From Epiperipatus broadwayi (Eukaryota > Onychophora > Udeonychophora > Euonychophora > Peripatidae), in assembly GCA_028023455.1 (NCBI GenBank), contig JAQFVV010006305.1:1169001-1233000 (forward strand): DNA of 64,000 nucleotides. Reading direction: 5' to 3'. This document shows, piece by piece, positions 1 through 11,340 of the stretch. The first letter of the stretch is position 1, and each line of letters starts with the position of its first letter. The notes beneath the pieces were generated by a model. That model made no database searches. It was not told the origin of the DNA and saw only the letters and a program-made list of their open reading frames with translations. A program made the translations under genes and the position numbers.

Positions 1-10
1 AATTGCAGAA

Positions 11-460
11 GTTGCAGTGCTGGCACATTTCAACCTGGAAAAGGTGCTAGTGCTGACTTGTTATGCATTACCTGTAGGAATGGGGGAAGTGTTGTCCTAT
101 ATGAATAAAGATGGAACACCCAGCCCTATTGCTTTTGCATCAAAGTATCTATCTAGAGCTAAGAAAAACTATGGTCAAATAGATGTAGAGGCTCTGGCTT
201 TTGATCAATGGCATCAAAAAGTTCCACAACTACCTATATGGTAGACCATTTATACTTCAACAGATCATAAACCACTTGTGGGATCTTTGCATCTGATAAG
301 GGAATCCCATAGCATGCCTTACCATGAATGCTGCAGCAGTTTAATTTTCTATCAGGCTATTTTTACCCTTCAGAGCATCAAGGGAAAGCATATCCCTCAT
401 TTAGATGCATTAAGTCAACTGCATGCAGAAGTTGCAGACAGTCCAACATTATCATGCTAA
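11..460 (+). pseudogene. Ty3/gypsy pol fragment: RNase H domain
   Basis: This is the RNase H part of a gypsy-type polyprotein, which would degrade the RNA strand during reverse transcription. Frame 2 reads a typical block: VLTC then GxGxVLS, then PIAFASKYLSRAKKNYGQID and VEALA (about 47-205). A frameshift near 210 moves the reading to another frame, where KFHNYLYGRPF and TDHKPL continue to about 280. The domain then runs on to HIPHLDALSQLH near 390-420, the usual end of gypsy RNase H. The window edge removes the reverse transcriptase upstream. A frameshift and stops make it a pseudogene. Integrase remains follow in the same orientation. The family assignment is firm; the clade is not. Confidence 0.88.
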
Positions 461-619
461 TGAATTAACATGATTTATCTAGACCAACCATACCACTGAA
501 TATCAGATCAAGTCAGTGGCAGTGTAGATTAATAATGACCTGGAATTCCAAAAGCTTCAAAAAGGGGTCCAACAGGGTTGGTCTAATAAAAAACCAGTTG
601 AGTAACACTCAGCCTACTG

Positions 620-1610
620 GATGCTTAGGTTGGATCTCTCAACTGAATATGGCTGTATTATCTGGGGAACCAGAGTTGTAATTCCACCATATGGATGTTA
701 CCAGGTGCTCAGTTTGTTGCATTTGGGCACCCAGGGATAATCCAAATGAAGATGCTGGCAAGATCATATGTGTGGTGGCCTACCTTAAATGCTGACTTTA
801 AAGCCAAAGCCCACCACTGTTGGCAGTGAAAGCTGAATCAGAAAATGCCAGAAAATGACAAAAGAGTCCAATGCCCCAAACCTGAAGGGCCCAGGTCTAG
901 ACTCCATCTGGAGCATGCTAGTCCATGGAAAGGCAAACTGCTATTGATAGTGGTGGATTCATTCTCCAAGTTGCTGTAGATTGTGGAGGTATCACATCTT
1001 CACTCCACAGCCACTGTAGAAGATCTAAGAAGGCTATTTGCCACATATGGTCTTCCTAAAATACTAGTGACTGACAATGACACAGCTTTTTTGCTGGTGC
1101 ATTCAAAGCCTTACACACTAATAACACCATCAAACTTGTGAACCATTTCACCCTGAAACTAACAATCAGGTAGAGAGATTGGTACAAGAAACTGATAACC
1201 AAAATGGATATGGGAAGTTGGAACACCAGAATTGCCAGGACTGTTAGTGCAGCACTCCACACTGAGCACAGCAACAGGAAAGACTCTAGTAGAACTGTTA
1301 TTCAGCAGACCCTTAAGAACTGTCCTATCAATCCTGAAGCTTGATACCAAACTTTCTGTATACTGTCATTGTGCAAACAGAAGATGGTCATCAACACCAT
1401 CACCATCTCAACCAGCTAACCACACAACAGAAGCTGACAAAAGCATTAACCAATCTAGGACATGTACACCAAGCAGGAAAGATGAACATCCAAGTCAAGG
1501 TGGGTGTAAACATCCAAGTGAAGAAGCCAAGCACAGATGAACAGAAGTCACCAACAAAGTTCACAATATGTCCAGTGTACCTTAATGACTACATCCTCCA
1601 GGGCTAAACT
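620..1610 (+). pseudogene. Ty3/gypsy pol fragment: integrase
   Basis: Integrase inserts the cDNA copy of the element. The zinc-binding region is read around 660-830 (RVVIPP, HLGHPGIIQMKMLARSY, VWWP, then HHCW). The catalytic core follows around 890-1180: LDHAGPWKGKLLLIVVDSFS, then STATVEDLRRLFATYGLPK with ILVTDND holding an expected catalytic aspartate, then FHPETNNQVERLVQ. A further frame (1232-1350) gives the typical post-core block QHSTLSTATGKTLVELLFSR. Frameshifts separate all of these, so no protein is made. The tail to 1610 is lysine- and threonine-rich and ends shortly before a purine tract and the LTR, as expected for the C-terminus of pol. Confidence 0.87.
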
Positions 1611-1752
1611 TAGCCAGGGGTAGGGATGTCATATCTGACCTTGCCTTCAGAAGTGGACTATTCCAGATTTCTTGCATGATTGGCTAGCACCTGGCTGCTA
1701 TCCAATGGGGATAAATCTGTCATTGGGGTTCATGCAAGTAATATGAGGGTTT

Positions 1753-2214
1753 TATGCCAATAAAAATCACCTGATCACTATTTCTTATGCTTGCTCTTAA
1801 CTGTTATTAAAATAGGCAATACTCTATATGCATTGCCACTCAATACAAGCCAGTATAATCAATGGAATTAATCAATGGATTCCAAAAGGCTTGTGCGTTA
1901 AATCCCCGTCTAGTGCCTATTCATATAAGCTGATGATCTTGTATTGGAAATATTGTAGTGTATTCAATTTGTCATAGTTTTGTAGTTAAGTAGAGATGAA
2001 AGGTGGCTGCTGGAGGGTGCCTTAGATTCTAAGATCTAGCTGCAGTGCTCTCATATACAAGGCTTCTCACTGATGAAGGCCACAAGCCAGAAACTAGTCT
2101 GGGGATATTGGATGTGTAGGACTAGATTGTGATTTTACACACAAGCCTTCTGGCATCCATTGATTACTCTGGCTTGCACTGAGTGGATACATATAGAGAG
2201 AGTTTTTCTGGTTT
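1753..2214. mobile_element. Ribozyme-bearing PLE terminal repeat, head-to-head form, inside an LTR
   Basis: A 462-bp insertion in the gypsy LTR. The left part (about 1753-1926) is the terminal repeat in minus orientation, and the right part (about 1927-2214) is the same repeat in plus orientation. The family sequence is shared with copies at 3.8, 21, 23, 43-44, 50.9 and 55 kb. It is flanked by ATATGAGGGTTT (1741-1752) and ATCTGAGGGTTT (2215-2226), an 11/12 target duplication. There is no ORF. It carries one hammerhead motif (2055-2113). Confidence 0.8.
2055..2113 (+). ncRNA. Type-I hammerhead ribozyme, PLE type (core intact)
   Basis: CTGATGA is at 2070-2076 and GAAAC at 2090-2094, followed by TA and GTC (2097-2099), the expected cleavage triplet. 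Stem III is only AC/GT with a 2-nt loop, as in minimal PLE hammerheads thought to work as dimers. Stem II is GGC/GCC closed by an A-A mismatch. Stem I forms with the bases flanking the core: TTCTCA with TGGGGA, then an outer helix (ATACAA with TTGGAT) that is weaker here than in other copies. Core bases are all present; activity is not shown. Confidence 0.8.
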
Positions 2215-2701
2215 ATCTGAGGGTTTCCTGTAAGGGAGGGAATCTGCCATTTAAATAGCCTTTTTGTAGGCAAGGCAGAGAGAGCAATTACTTTTGTCAA
2301 CCTGAATGACTGAACATGTTCTTCAATAAACTTTCTGCCATTAGAAAAAATTATTTCTCTAGTCATTATCGTGACATTCGTGCAGTGAGGCAAGTCCACA
2401 TAAGGACTGGAAACTGCTACACCTGCAACTGATTCGAGGCAAATTGCCTAAGTGCAGATATAAAAGTCTTACTTGAGCTCATGAGGTACCTGTGAGGCTA
2501 CTTAAATAGGCAGAAATGAGTTCCATTACTCAGCATGACTATGTCAGCATTAACTTGTATAAAACCATATTTATATGTTTGATTAACTAACATGTGTGTA
2601 CATTTTTTGTACTAATAAATTATACATTTTAATTGTTGAGTAGTTTGTCATCATTTGTCTGTTGGTTTGGAACCAAACCTGTACCCAAGTCAAACACAAC
2701 A

Positions 2702-3828
2702 ATTTGTATTATCTTTAGTTTAGAAATTGATTATTCAGTCTCTACAATAGTCATATGAATGGTTAAAAAAAAGCATTATTGTAAACTTTGATAAATAAAG
2801 CAGTTATTAAATATTTTTGATAAGACCTCTAACTGACCACAGGTTACATCACATATAGCAATTTCATTTGAAAATAAATTATGTAATAATAAGCTGCAGT
2901 GTAAAATTGATATTAGTTTTAGTTCAATTAATTTATTTTCAGATAAAGATAATAGTGTTTTTGGAAATATTAAAAATAATGTATTAACTATTTTGTTTAA
3001 TCTTTTGAACAGATTATAAATTTGATTTTGAATTGTATGTAATGATACATAAATATTCATTTTAAAAGGAACCAGTATCTGTAATTGTGAATATTATTAT
3101 CATAAAATTATTATGCCTCATTTTACGTTTATTTGAACACTTTTGACTCAGTAACTCTTTACTGCTTCAATTTGTGTTTAGACAACTAATTTATCCTACA
3201 AGCAACTTAAATGGAAGAATTCAGTTTTTTGTGAAATAAATTTTTCAAATACTAATTATTGAAATTAAATGAATTTTATGCTTTTTTGTGTGTCAACCAA
3301 TGCCAATTAGCATTTTGTTTTATTGCTAGTCATGCTGATTTCTATAGGCAGCAATTAATTATGCCATTTTAATCAGCTTTTAATTTTATTTGATTAATCA
3401 TTATTAATTAGTTTATTTTTATTAAGTAATCTTTTCTCCCAGTAAAAAAACAAACAAAAAAAATTGTTAATATTTTTTAGCCATAAATTAAATATTGCAC
3501 ATATAAAAATTAAAGAAAATTCATTTACATTCTCACAATTCATTAATTTTTTTGTTCCAGATAAGATCGTTTTTATAAAATTTTTGCATTAAAAAAAATC
3601 AAAAATAACACTTCTAATCTAAAACTCGGGTTGATTTCAAATTAAATTAGTTTAGAATTGTATATAAATTAAAACTCTCTAAAAATAATAGAGGGGACAT
3701 GTAATACTGAGACAAAATATCTAGGATAATATAGCATTTAAGATAAAAAAAAGTAATCAAAGTTTTAAAAAAAACTTTAACATTAAAAGATCTCAACTGA
3801 TGAAAAAAAAATATTTGTCTTAAAACAG
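2702..3828. other. AT-rich spacer, nothing recognised
   Basis: Very AT-rich DNA with A and T runs. Short open frames (for example minus 2776-3060) have low-complexity composition and no recognisable motif. No gene or repeat could be supported. Confidence 0.6.
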
Positions 3829-4672
3829 GCAAACTCTCCACACAGTCGTGCCACTCAATGCAAGCCAGAGTGGCGCTACTGTATGGAGAGTTTTGTCTGT
3901 TTTAATAACAGTTATGAACAAGCATAAGAAATGATGATCATGTGATGTTTAGCAGTTTAATACCAATCCTGCCTAATAGGATAGTGGTATCTATGGTTAT
4001 TAAAGAACCAAAGATACCAAAACATATGGGTACTGAACTAAGTTCAGACTTATATGACTATATAAGCTTATGAGCTTGGATTGGAAATATTACTGGTTTC
4101 CAATTTTATTTTCATAGTTTTGTAGTTCAAGTAGAAATAAAAGATTGTGTTGGAGGGTTGCATTAGATTCCAAAATCTAGGTGCAGTGCTGTCAGATCCA
4201 AGGCTCCTCACTAACAAAGACCACAAGTCTGAAACGAGTCTGGAGATGAGTATGCACTAGATAGGGATTTTATGCACAAGCCTTCTGGCATCCATTGATT
4301 ACTCTGGCTTGCACTGAGTGGCACTACTGTATGAAGAGGTTTGCCTGTTTTAATAACAGTTATGAGCAAGCATAAGAAATGATCATGTGATCTTTATGTC
4401 TTGGAAGTAAGAATGTTGAACATCTTGTTAAAAGTTATGAAATCTTGTAAACATTGAGTCTGGGGATATTGGATGAGTATGCACTAGATAAGGATTTTAT
4501 GCACAAGCCTTCTGGCATCGATTGATTACTCTGGATTACACTGACTGGCACTACTGTATGAAGAGGATTGCCTGTTTTAATAACAGTTATGAGCGATCAT
4601 GTGATCTTTATGTCTTGGAAGTAAGAATGTTGAATATCTTGTTAAAAGTTATGAAATCTTGTAAACATTGAC
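3829..4672 (+). mobile_element. Cluster of PLE terminal repeats with partial tandem array
   Basis: The left end (TTAAAACAGGCAAACTCTCC, about 3820-3839) is in minus orientation. It folds against 3880-3905, so a short inverted piece starts the cluster. A full plus-oriented unit follows (about 3886-4240) with a decayed ribozyme. Then come two tandem partial units, 4241-4460 and 4461-4672, which are about 90% alike and both end in GTAAACATTGA. No ORF is present. The repeat family is the one inserted at 1753, 21036, 23449 and 43522. Confidence 0.75.
4196..4246 (+). ncRNA. Hammerhead ribozyme remnant (core mutated)
   Basis: The core is CTAACAA instead of CTGANGA (4211-4217), so it should be inactive. 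GAAAC (4231-4235) and GTC (4238-4240) remain. Stem II is AGAC/GTCT, a fully paired 4-bp version of the GGC/GCC or AGC/GCT stems seen in other copies. This is covariation evidence for the fold. Confidence 0.7.
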
Positions 4673-5421
4673 ATACCTTTTGTTAGATGCAACAAGACTT
4701 ATTTTCAATTCTGAGATAAAGTGTAACCATACAATAACGCAGCTCGGGCCTTATAAAGTCGTATAACAATTATATCTTTACAGATAAAAACGAACATTAT
4801 ATTATTATAGAATTACCAAAAATTGTCTATTTCAGTGCATGCTTTATAATAGATATATTCAGAGCTAAAGTGTATAAAAATAATGTCAATACAAATTACA
4901 AAATTTGAATGATCCAAAAATGCTGTTAAATAATGAATAATCGAAGAAAATATAGATAAAATTTCGTTTAGCAGACAAATTGCCACTTGTTTTTATTGCA
5001 GACATTGAAAAAAAAAAAATCTAACCTTTTGATGACAGATAAATCCTGCTGATTCATGGACAAATAGCAAAGACTTGCTATATAAAACATCTGATTCAAT
5101 TTAGTATAGAAGAGTATAATATTATAAATATAAAAATTACTATTTTCAAAAAAAACTTCCAAAGTTGTATGTGTAATAAAAATTGCTTTTTGAAAGAAAA
5201 TAAATAATGCAATATTCAATGTAATGTGGTGCAAACTGGTTTCGATTAGACAAAGCCAGAAATTTCTATGCATTATTAACATGTCCAGTTTCTCTAAAAT
5301 GATTATATACCATTATAAATCCAGCAACATTTAACTTTATATTACACACTCTTCTAATTTACATTAATCATACTTTTTCATTTTCCATATTTCCTTTTAA
5401 TAAATATTATTTTATTAATAC
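4673..5421. other. AT-rich spacer, nothing recognised
   Basis: Long A and T runs. A 104-codon minus open frame (4968-5282) is rich in F, I, N and L with no motif, and I take it as chance. Confidence 0.6.
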
Positions 5422-6007
5422 TGTCATATCTGGCATTGCATCTAGAAGTGGACCATTTCAAATTCCTTATCTGATTGGCTAGCACCCAGTTGCTATCCAA
5501 AGAAATTAAATCATTCACTGGGGATCGCGCACCAAATCTGCATGTTTGTAATGTAGGGAATCTGCCATTAAATAGTCAGCCTTTTGGAGGTTAGGCAGAA
5601 AGCAATTACTTCTATCAACCTGAACGTGCTCTCTATTAAACCTTCTACTATCACCAGGAGTAGTATCTCTTCTCATTATCACGATGTCCACGCAGTGAAG
5701 CAAGTCCACCTTATAGACTGGAAACTGCTATATCCACACTCCATTCAAGGCAAGCTAAATACATAGCTGGAAGAGTCTTACTTTTGCTCACAAGGCTGGC
5801 TAATCATTTGGCTGGAAAGCGATTTTTTTTTCTCGGTACGACTACCTCATCATTAACATGTATAAACAATATATGTATATTATTGTTTAACTAACAAGTG
5901 TGTATATTTTTTAGTACTAATAAATTGTACATTTTACTTGTTGAGTAGTTTTTTTTTTTTGTAACTATTGTTTTGGAATGAACCTGTAAGCCTAACCCAA
6001 CACAACA
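5422..6007 (+). mobile_element. Solo LTR of gypsy family 1
   Basis: A 586-bp LTR, TGTCATATCTGG to CACAACA, flanked by the perfect 5-bp target duplication AATAC (5417-5421 and 6008-6012). It matches the 3' LTR at 1627-2701. A polyadenylation-like TAATAAATTG (about 5926) lies near the end. It probably arose by recombination between two LTRs. Confidence 0.9.
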
Positions 6008-6856
6008 AATACCAACATCTAATCCTCATATTTCTTATTCTTGTCATAAAGATTTAAGACAAAATCCTATGTCTTTAGTCTTATGATTATCACACTTTTC
6101 ATACAAGTTACTCTTAACAACTTATATTCCAAAATAAAAATTCATTATATTCCTTTCTATCCACATATATCATCCCTTGTATTCTATTTTTGTCTCACTT
6201 TCCTGAATTTAAACTCCTATGCCTGCACAAATAATAAGTTTTTTCTAAGGTTATTATGCATCCATATATTTTTTATATCTTTTTACATTTTTTTATTATT
6301 ATTCCATAATTCTATTTTTTCTTTAATCAATTTATTTATCTTCTTTTTCATCCCTACCAATTAACTTTAAAATATTAATAAAATTTAGTCCAACTGTTTG
6401 TTGTCTTCTCCAGAAGATCTCATTAAAAGCTATTTTGAAAATCTTTTATTTATATATTGTAGCTTTCCAAATATTTTAGCTATCACCTAATTTGAAGAAA
6501 TAAAAGCACATATTCATAAGTTTACATGATAGACATTATAATACACAGTAGCAGGTATAAAAATCATCCATTTTATAATGATATTATAGTGTAGATGGTA
6601 TTACTATGACAATCCTACACTAATATTCTAATATTAACTAAATGAAAGAAAACTTAATAGTAATTCAGGATATTAACAAATAATTAATTCTAAAATAAAT
6701 TTAATAAAATGCATTCTAGCATTTAAATTAATATAGCAATAGTAAACATATTTATTATTACAATTACAGAAAAAAGAAAACCAAGAACAAGTTTTATACT
6801 ATATATGTTGATATGAAGATTTTCACGGGTTGCATATATAAAAAACATATTTTGCG
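6008..6856. other. AT-rich spacer, nothing recognised
   Basis: Low-complexity AT-rich DNA. Open frames at plus 6083-6364 and minus 6723-6926 are hydrophobic, low-complexity translations of T-rich or A-rich DNA without recognisable domains. Confidence 0.55.
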
Positions 6857-7051
6857 GGTTCATCTGTGTTAAAAAATTTAAATATTGATACACCGACATT
6901 TTGACTTGATCACACAAGTCATCCATTGGGTTATAAAAGGTAAAAAGACTACAACCGTCTTTCTAGCTTTTATCACCCAGTGGATGACTTGTGTGATCAA
7001 GTTGAAATGTCGGTATATCAATATTTAAATTTTTTTAACATGGATGAACTC
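6857..7051. repeat. Foldback element with about 80-bp arms
   Basis: The left arm (about 6857-6938) and right arm (about 6966-7051) are inverted copies with roughly 90% identity. They share, for example, TTGATCACACAAGTCATCCA and its complement. The loop is about 27 bp. The right arm stops about 10 bp before the LTR end at 7062. It looks like a foldback MITE partly used as a landing site by the LTR element. No target duplication could be assigned. Confidence 0.7.
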
Positions 7052-7061
7052 ATATATATAT

Positions 7062-8952
7062 TGTAACGGGCACACATGCTGTTACATTATTCTAATAAAT
7101 AAAATTAGAAATTAAAAATAAAAAAGTTCACAAATAAAAGTTTGTTTTTCAGAATTAAAAATTGAAAATTAAAAGATATCTAAACTTGTATATATATAAA
7201 ATTGCATAGATGAAAAAATATTAAAAGAAAACTTTATTAAAAAGTATTTTAAAACTAAATTTTAAGAAAAAACTTAAAAGATTTAAAGGTAAAAATATAT
7301 TAAGAATGTACAAAATTTAATTAATTCTATTGTGTAAAAAGGCTAAAAATGGAAATGATTATTGGACATCTCAAAATTTATAATTAAAGGTCAGATAGGA
7401 GATAAAAACAATAAAAACAGAATAGCCAATAAAAAATCCCTCAGGAAATGGACCACAGCAAAAGAATCATCATAATGATGTCATGTTCAGTTAATCTGCA
7501 ATTTTAATATAAAAAGGAAAAGATTGTAAATAAATTATTAGGTGTGTTATATGTGTTAGATCCAGGAGAGTTGAAGGAAAAGGGATTGAAAAGATGCACT
7601 TTCAATCCCTTAAGTTTTTCCAAAGGAAAGAAAAATGAAGTATTGTTTTCCTACATTGTGGACACCGGGGTTCTGTGATAAGATCATGCAAAGAGATATA
7701 CCAGCTAAAGTAAAGGACCTCCGGATGAATACCAATAGAATGACTAACAGCATACTGGTCTTCCCAAGATGTCATGGGAATTAGAAACAACACGGGATCC
7801 AAATTACAAGCAACTCAAAAGTATGAACTTTCTTTTTAAAACCATAAGAATTCTATATAACTAATGAACTTTAACTATAAAACTTTTCAAGTATTTAAAT
7901 ATAAATATGAATTTCTATCTGACCAACTAAATCATTTATTAATAACTATTTTATTATATGTATTTTTAAATCATTTCCATTAATTTATTTTTTTTGTTTG
8001 TCTTTTGAGCATTTATTATGATTTATTTTTAAGCTAAAATGTTTAAATCATGTTAAATTTAAGTTGGGTGGGAATGGCTATATAGATTGCAAAGTTATGT
8101 TAGTTTAATTAAAGGAAGGGTTAATCTTAGGTTATTTGTTTCACAATTAAATTGGGTTAGTGGGTTGGATGTATCGGTGTAATTAGTAAATATAGTATGA
8201 AGATCCACTACTTTCAGGATCACATTATATGCCACACAGACAAAATAATCCTTTTTCTTATTGACCATCGGAGACAGATCGTATTCCCTGCTCTGTGGAT
8301 CACCCCTTTAGCCTATGGAATGGAATCGTAAGTCAGCAAAAAGAACTACAATCCCTTCCTGTGGAATTTTTTTTGTATTGTTCTTTTCACCAGACAGACG
8401 TAGCATTCCTGTACTGGATGAGGGATATTTCTTCTAAATAACCACGCTGTTCAGATGTACATTTCTGACAGTATGGTAGTGTGCTGTCATATTCATGCTG
8501 CATTGAATACATCAGTGTATCAGATAGATTGGCATTAGTTTGACTGCGAACTTTTGGCCTAGGGTTAAATAAGGGATATAGAATATTTTCTTCTTTGAGC
8601 GCAATCTATGTAGTCTATCCATACTCAACACTGTAATAAAAATATTAATTAATTCATCTGTGCAAACTTCTGAATTTTATATATGCAAAATAAATGGTTC
8701 TGTGTATTGTTAATCTAGCAGTGGCTTATTCTTCTTTTTATTGTCTTTCTTTATAATAAAATATATATTATCTCTGCTGATGCATGAGCTAGTGACTGAG
8801 GCATTTCGGTTGTATTTATTTAAAAATTGGATCTTAACAGTAAGTATTTGCCTACTATATAAATTTTCTGGGTTTATATGGCCTGGTGGCACCCTTGTAT
8901 GGCACATATGGTAAGACTCCAATTCACCTGACCATTATAATATATATGTGCA
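7062..8952 (-). mobile_element. Long 3' LTR of gypsy family 2
   Basis: Read on the minus strand, this 1.9-kb LTR starts near 8952 (TGCACATATATATTATAATGG) and ends ...GTGCCCGTTACA at 7062. The same long LTR recurs at 27823-30727 (plus sense) and 55796-57571 (minus), and as pieces at 27090, 27345 and 51670. Terminal TG and CA are present, and the 3' end of the copies conserves a TGTAATG...CATTACA inverted pair. Gypsy pol remains lie immediately upstream on the same strand, so this is its 3' LTR. Confidence 0.78.
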
Positions 8953-9349
8953 TTTAAACATACACATACCAATCTTACTTTCCCCAACTGCAGAGATTAG
9001 TTTTTAATTTCTGAACTTCATACATAGTCCTTAAGATATATGGGTCTCTTTATTTTGCTTTTAACCTGTGGTTCTACTCCACTTCACCTGTTTTTCTCTT
9101 TGTAACTGGTTGTCAGTATCTGTCACTTTTGGGTAGGTCGGATATTATCTCCTCACTCCCATCTTTAAGCAGCTGGTTTGATATGCTTGCAAAGTATTTC
9201 TCTAGACTTCATTCAAACTGTAATTACTTGTTTTGATAGATGATGTATGACTTCTGCTTGTGAGCAAAACTTGTGTTATTTCTGCAGTTTAAATTTTAAA
9301 CTTTATAGGTACTGGCTTTCTGATTAATTTTATCTATGATTGGCACAAT

Positions 9350-10060
9350 GTTTCTTAATTTTGTGCACAAATTTCTGCCTAGATACATTTCAACCAGTGA
9401 TTTCCCAGATTTGGCGTGCATGATTATGAAGGAGTGCAATCATCACTGCTTCATGTATTTTAACTTTCTCCAATTTATTGATAGATGACTTTTATAGCTT
9501 GTATTGCTTCTCAGCTAAACCATTAGATTGAGGATGGTAGGGGGCTCAGTGTATATTTAATCCTCCATTCTTGCATGGATTCTTCAAATTTTTCTGAAGT
9601 AAAACCATTATCAGATACAAGTTTTCCAAAAACCATGATGTGCAAAAATTTCATATAGCTTGCTAAGTGTCACATCTGCAATGGTGCTATTGATTATTTT
9701 TATATTTGGTCCAACCTGAAAATGCATCGACCACCATTAAAAACAGATGACCTTCAAATGGGCCACAGTGGTCAATGTGTATATGTTGCCGTGAGCTTTC
9801 CACTTTAGGTCATGATTCAAACTTATCTGGAGGCTCCTTTGCACATGTTTGGCATTTTTTGCAATTTTTAATATTTTTTCAATATCATTATTAATGCTGA
9901 ATCACTAGGCATATAACTACGAGCTAATGCTTTTGTCCTAATGATGCCTGGATAGCTCTCATGCAATAACTTCAGGATTTTATTCCTCCCCTTTAATGGA
10001 ATAAGAACTTGATCACCTCTCAAAATACATCCCTTGCATATGGTTAACACCTCCTGGGCA
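9350..10060 (-). pseudogene. Ty3/gypsy pol fragment: integrase (minus strand)
   Basis: The minus strand reads a zinc-binding domain at about 9868-10050: GCILRGDQVLIPLKGRNKIL, then LLHESYPGIIRTKALARSYM. After frameshifts this runs into the HIDHCGPF-like start of the core near 9755. The core continues with KLVSDNGFTSEKFEE (about 9630-9575), LSPPYHPQSNG-like sequence and AIQAIKVIYQ near 9480. Those match the DDE core of gypsy integrases. Stops and frameshifts show it is dead. RNase H and reverse transcriptase lie upstream in the expected order. It is more diverged than the copy at the start of the window and belongs to a different family. Confidence 0.87.
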
Positions 10061-10239
10061 TTCCATAATTCTTTATGCAGGAAAGTAGGTCATTTTGGCC
10101 ATCCTTCGCTGATCTGCTTTACTATCTACTTATAGCCATTGTTTTCTGATGTCCATGCAGACAGTTATGCTGTTGAGAGTTTGACTCTTCCAGGTGTTTC
10201 TATCTTTTTTTTATATTTCAAATTTGATCAGGCATGCAT

Positions 10240-10680
10240 GATAAAGCACCAGGGTGCTCTATTTGTTTTCCTTTTTTATATACTAAGGTATAATTATACC
10301 CCTCCAATATGTTTAGCTGGTGCAACATGTGAGGACTCAAATGTTTGGGAATTTGTTTAATTTCCAATATTCCCAATTAAGGTTTGTGATTCATCACTAT
10401 CATAAATCTGTGGCCATATAGATATTGATGGCACTTTTAGGCACCAAATAAAATTTCTAGGGCCTCCTTGTTCAACTGACTATAGTTTTTCTCTGCTTTG
10501 GACAATGTATGAGGTATAAGCAATGGGTCATTCACCATCCTGAGCTGGGTGACACAATACCGCTCTGACAACAAATTCTGATGTGTCCATGGTCAGCATT
10601 ATTTCTAATTCGCTGTTGTAGAAGACAAGTAATTTATTTGAATTAAGCAGTAATTTTGTGCATAGAAAAGCTTTTTCTTG
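10240..10680 (-). pseudogene. Ty3/gypsy pol fragment: RNase H (minus strand)
   Basis: The minus strand gives LSKAEKNYSQLNKEALEILF (about 10510-10450), then HQYLYGHRF and NHKP, then a stretch ending HPGALSCMP near 10240. This is the standard gypsy RNase H signature. A stop replaces a residue after ILFGA, and the N-terminal part is degraded. It lies between the RT and integrase remains, so pol order is kept. Confidence 0.82.
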
Positions 10681-10749
10681 CTCTTCTACCACTTCCATTT
10701 CTGGTTCTTTTTGAGATCATATAATTGTTTGGCTACATGGGATTTTCCC

Positions 10750-11340
10750 TCTATGAAATTTTCAAAGTAGTTAATTAGGCCTAGGAAGGTTTGCAATTTT
10801 TTTATGCTTTTCAGTCACTGTGCTTCTGCCACTGCATTAGCTTTTTGGTGGCTAGAGATGAGCCATTTGTATATATATTACCTATAACTTAATTTCATTC
10901 ACTTTTCATAAGCATTTTTGGGTGCTAAGTTTAGCCCCAAATTCATCCAGTTTTTTCAGACATTCTTTGGACACATTCTAAGTTTGTTTCCAGCATAGCC
11001 ATGATAAGAATATAATAAAAATAGGGAATAATATCCTCCTATTCATTAAAGAGGGTTTTAATTTTTGACTGAAAGATACTAGGGGCCAATGTCATTCCAA
11101 ATCACACCCTCCCACATTTAAATAATCCTATGTGGGTGGTGTTAATATTTCAGCTGTCTGATCATGAAATGGTATTTGATGGAATGCAGCATTAAGATCT
11201 AGTTTAGTGAAAATTTTTGATCTCTGGAGTGACACTATTATTTTCCTGGCATTAGGGACTAGGTACACACTTTTACTGATCACCTTGTTTACTGATACCT
11301 TGTAATCACTGCACAACCAAATCTACCCATTGGGTTAAGT
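10750..11340 (-). pseudogene. Ty3/gypsy pol fragment: reverse transcriptase (minus strand)
   Basis: An open frame at 11128-11316 encodes the N-terminal palm: CSDYKVSVNKVISK, VYLVPNA, then KIFTKLDLNAAFHQIPFHDQ, which contains RT motif A (KLDL with the catalytic aspartate). Beyond 11128 the frame is lost. The region of the YxDD motif (about 10990-11020) reads only degraded sequence. The element is truncated at about 11340, so the 5' LTR, gag and protease are missing. It is upstream of RNase H and integrase on the same strand. Confidence 0.85.

Larger units (their letters stand above)
1627..2701 (+). mobile_element. 3' LTR of gypsy family 1, interrupted
   Basis: The LTR begins TGTCATATCTG directly after a purine-rich tract (AGGGGTAGGGA, 1616-1626) and ends CACAACA at 2701. 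It aligns along its length with the solo LTR at 5422-6007, including the AATAAATTATACATTTT-like region near the 3' end. Removing the insertion at 1753-2214 and one 12-bp duplicate leaves about 600 bp, close to the solo copy's 586 bp. It is the 3' LTR of the pol fragment just upstream. Confidence 0.85.

Noticed and set aside
6083-6364. 93-codon ORF starting MIITLFIQVTL
   Set aside because: T-rich low-complexity DNA gives long F/I/L frames by chance; no motif or repeat support.
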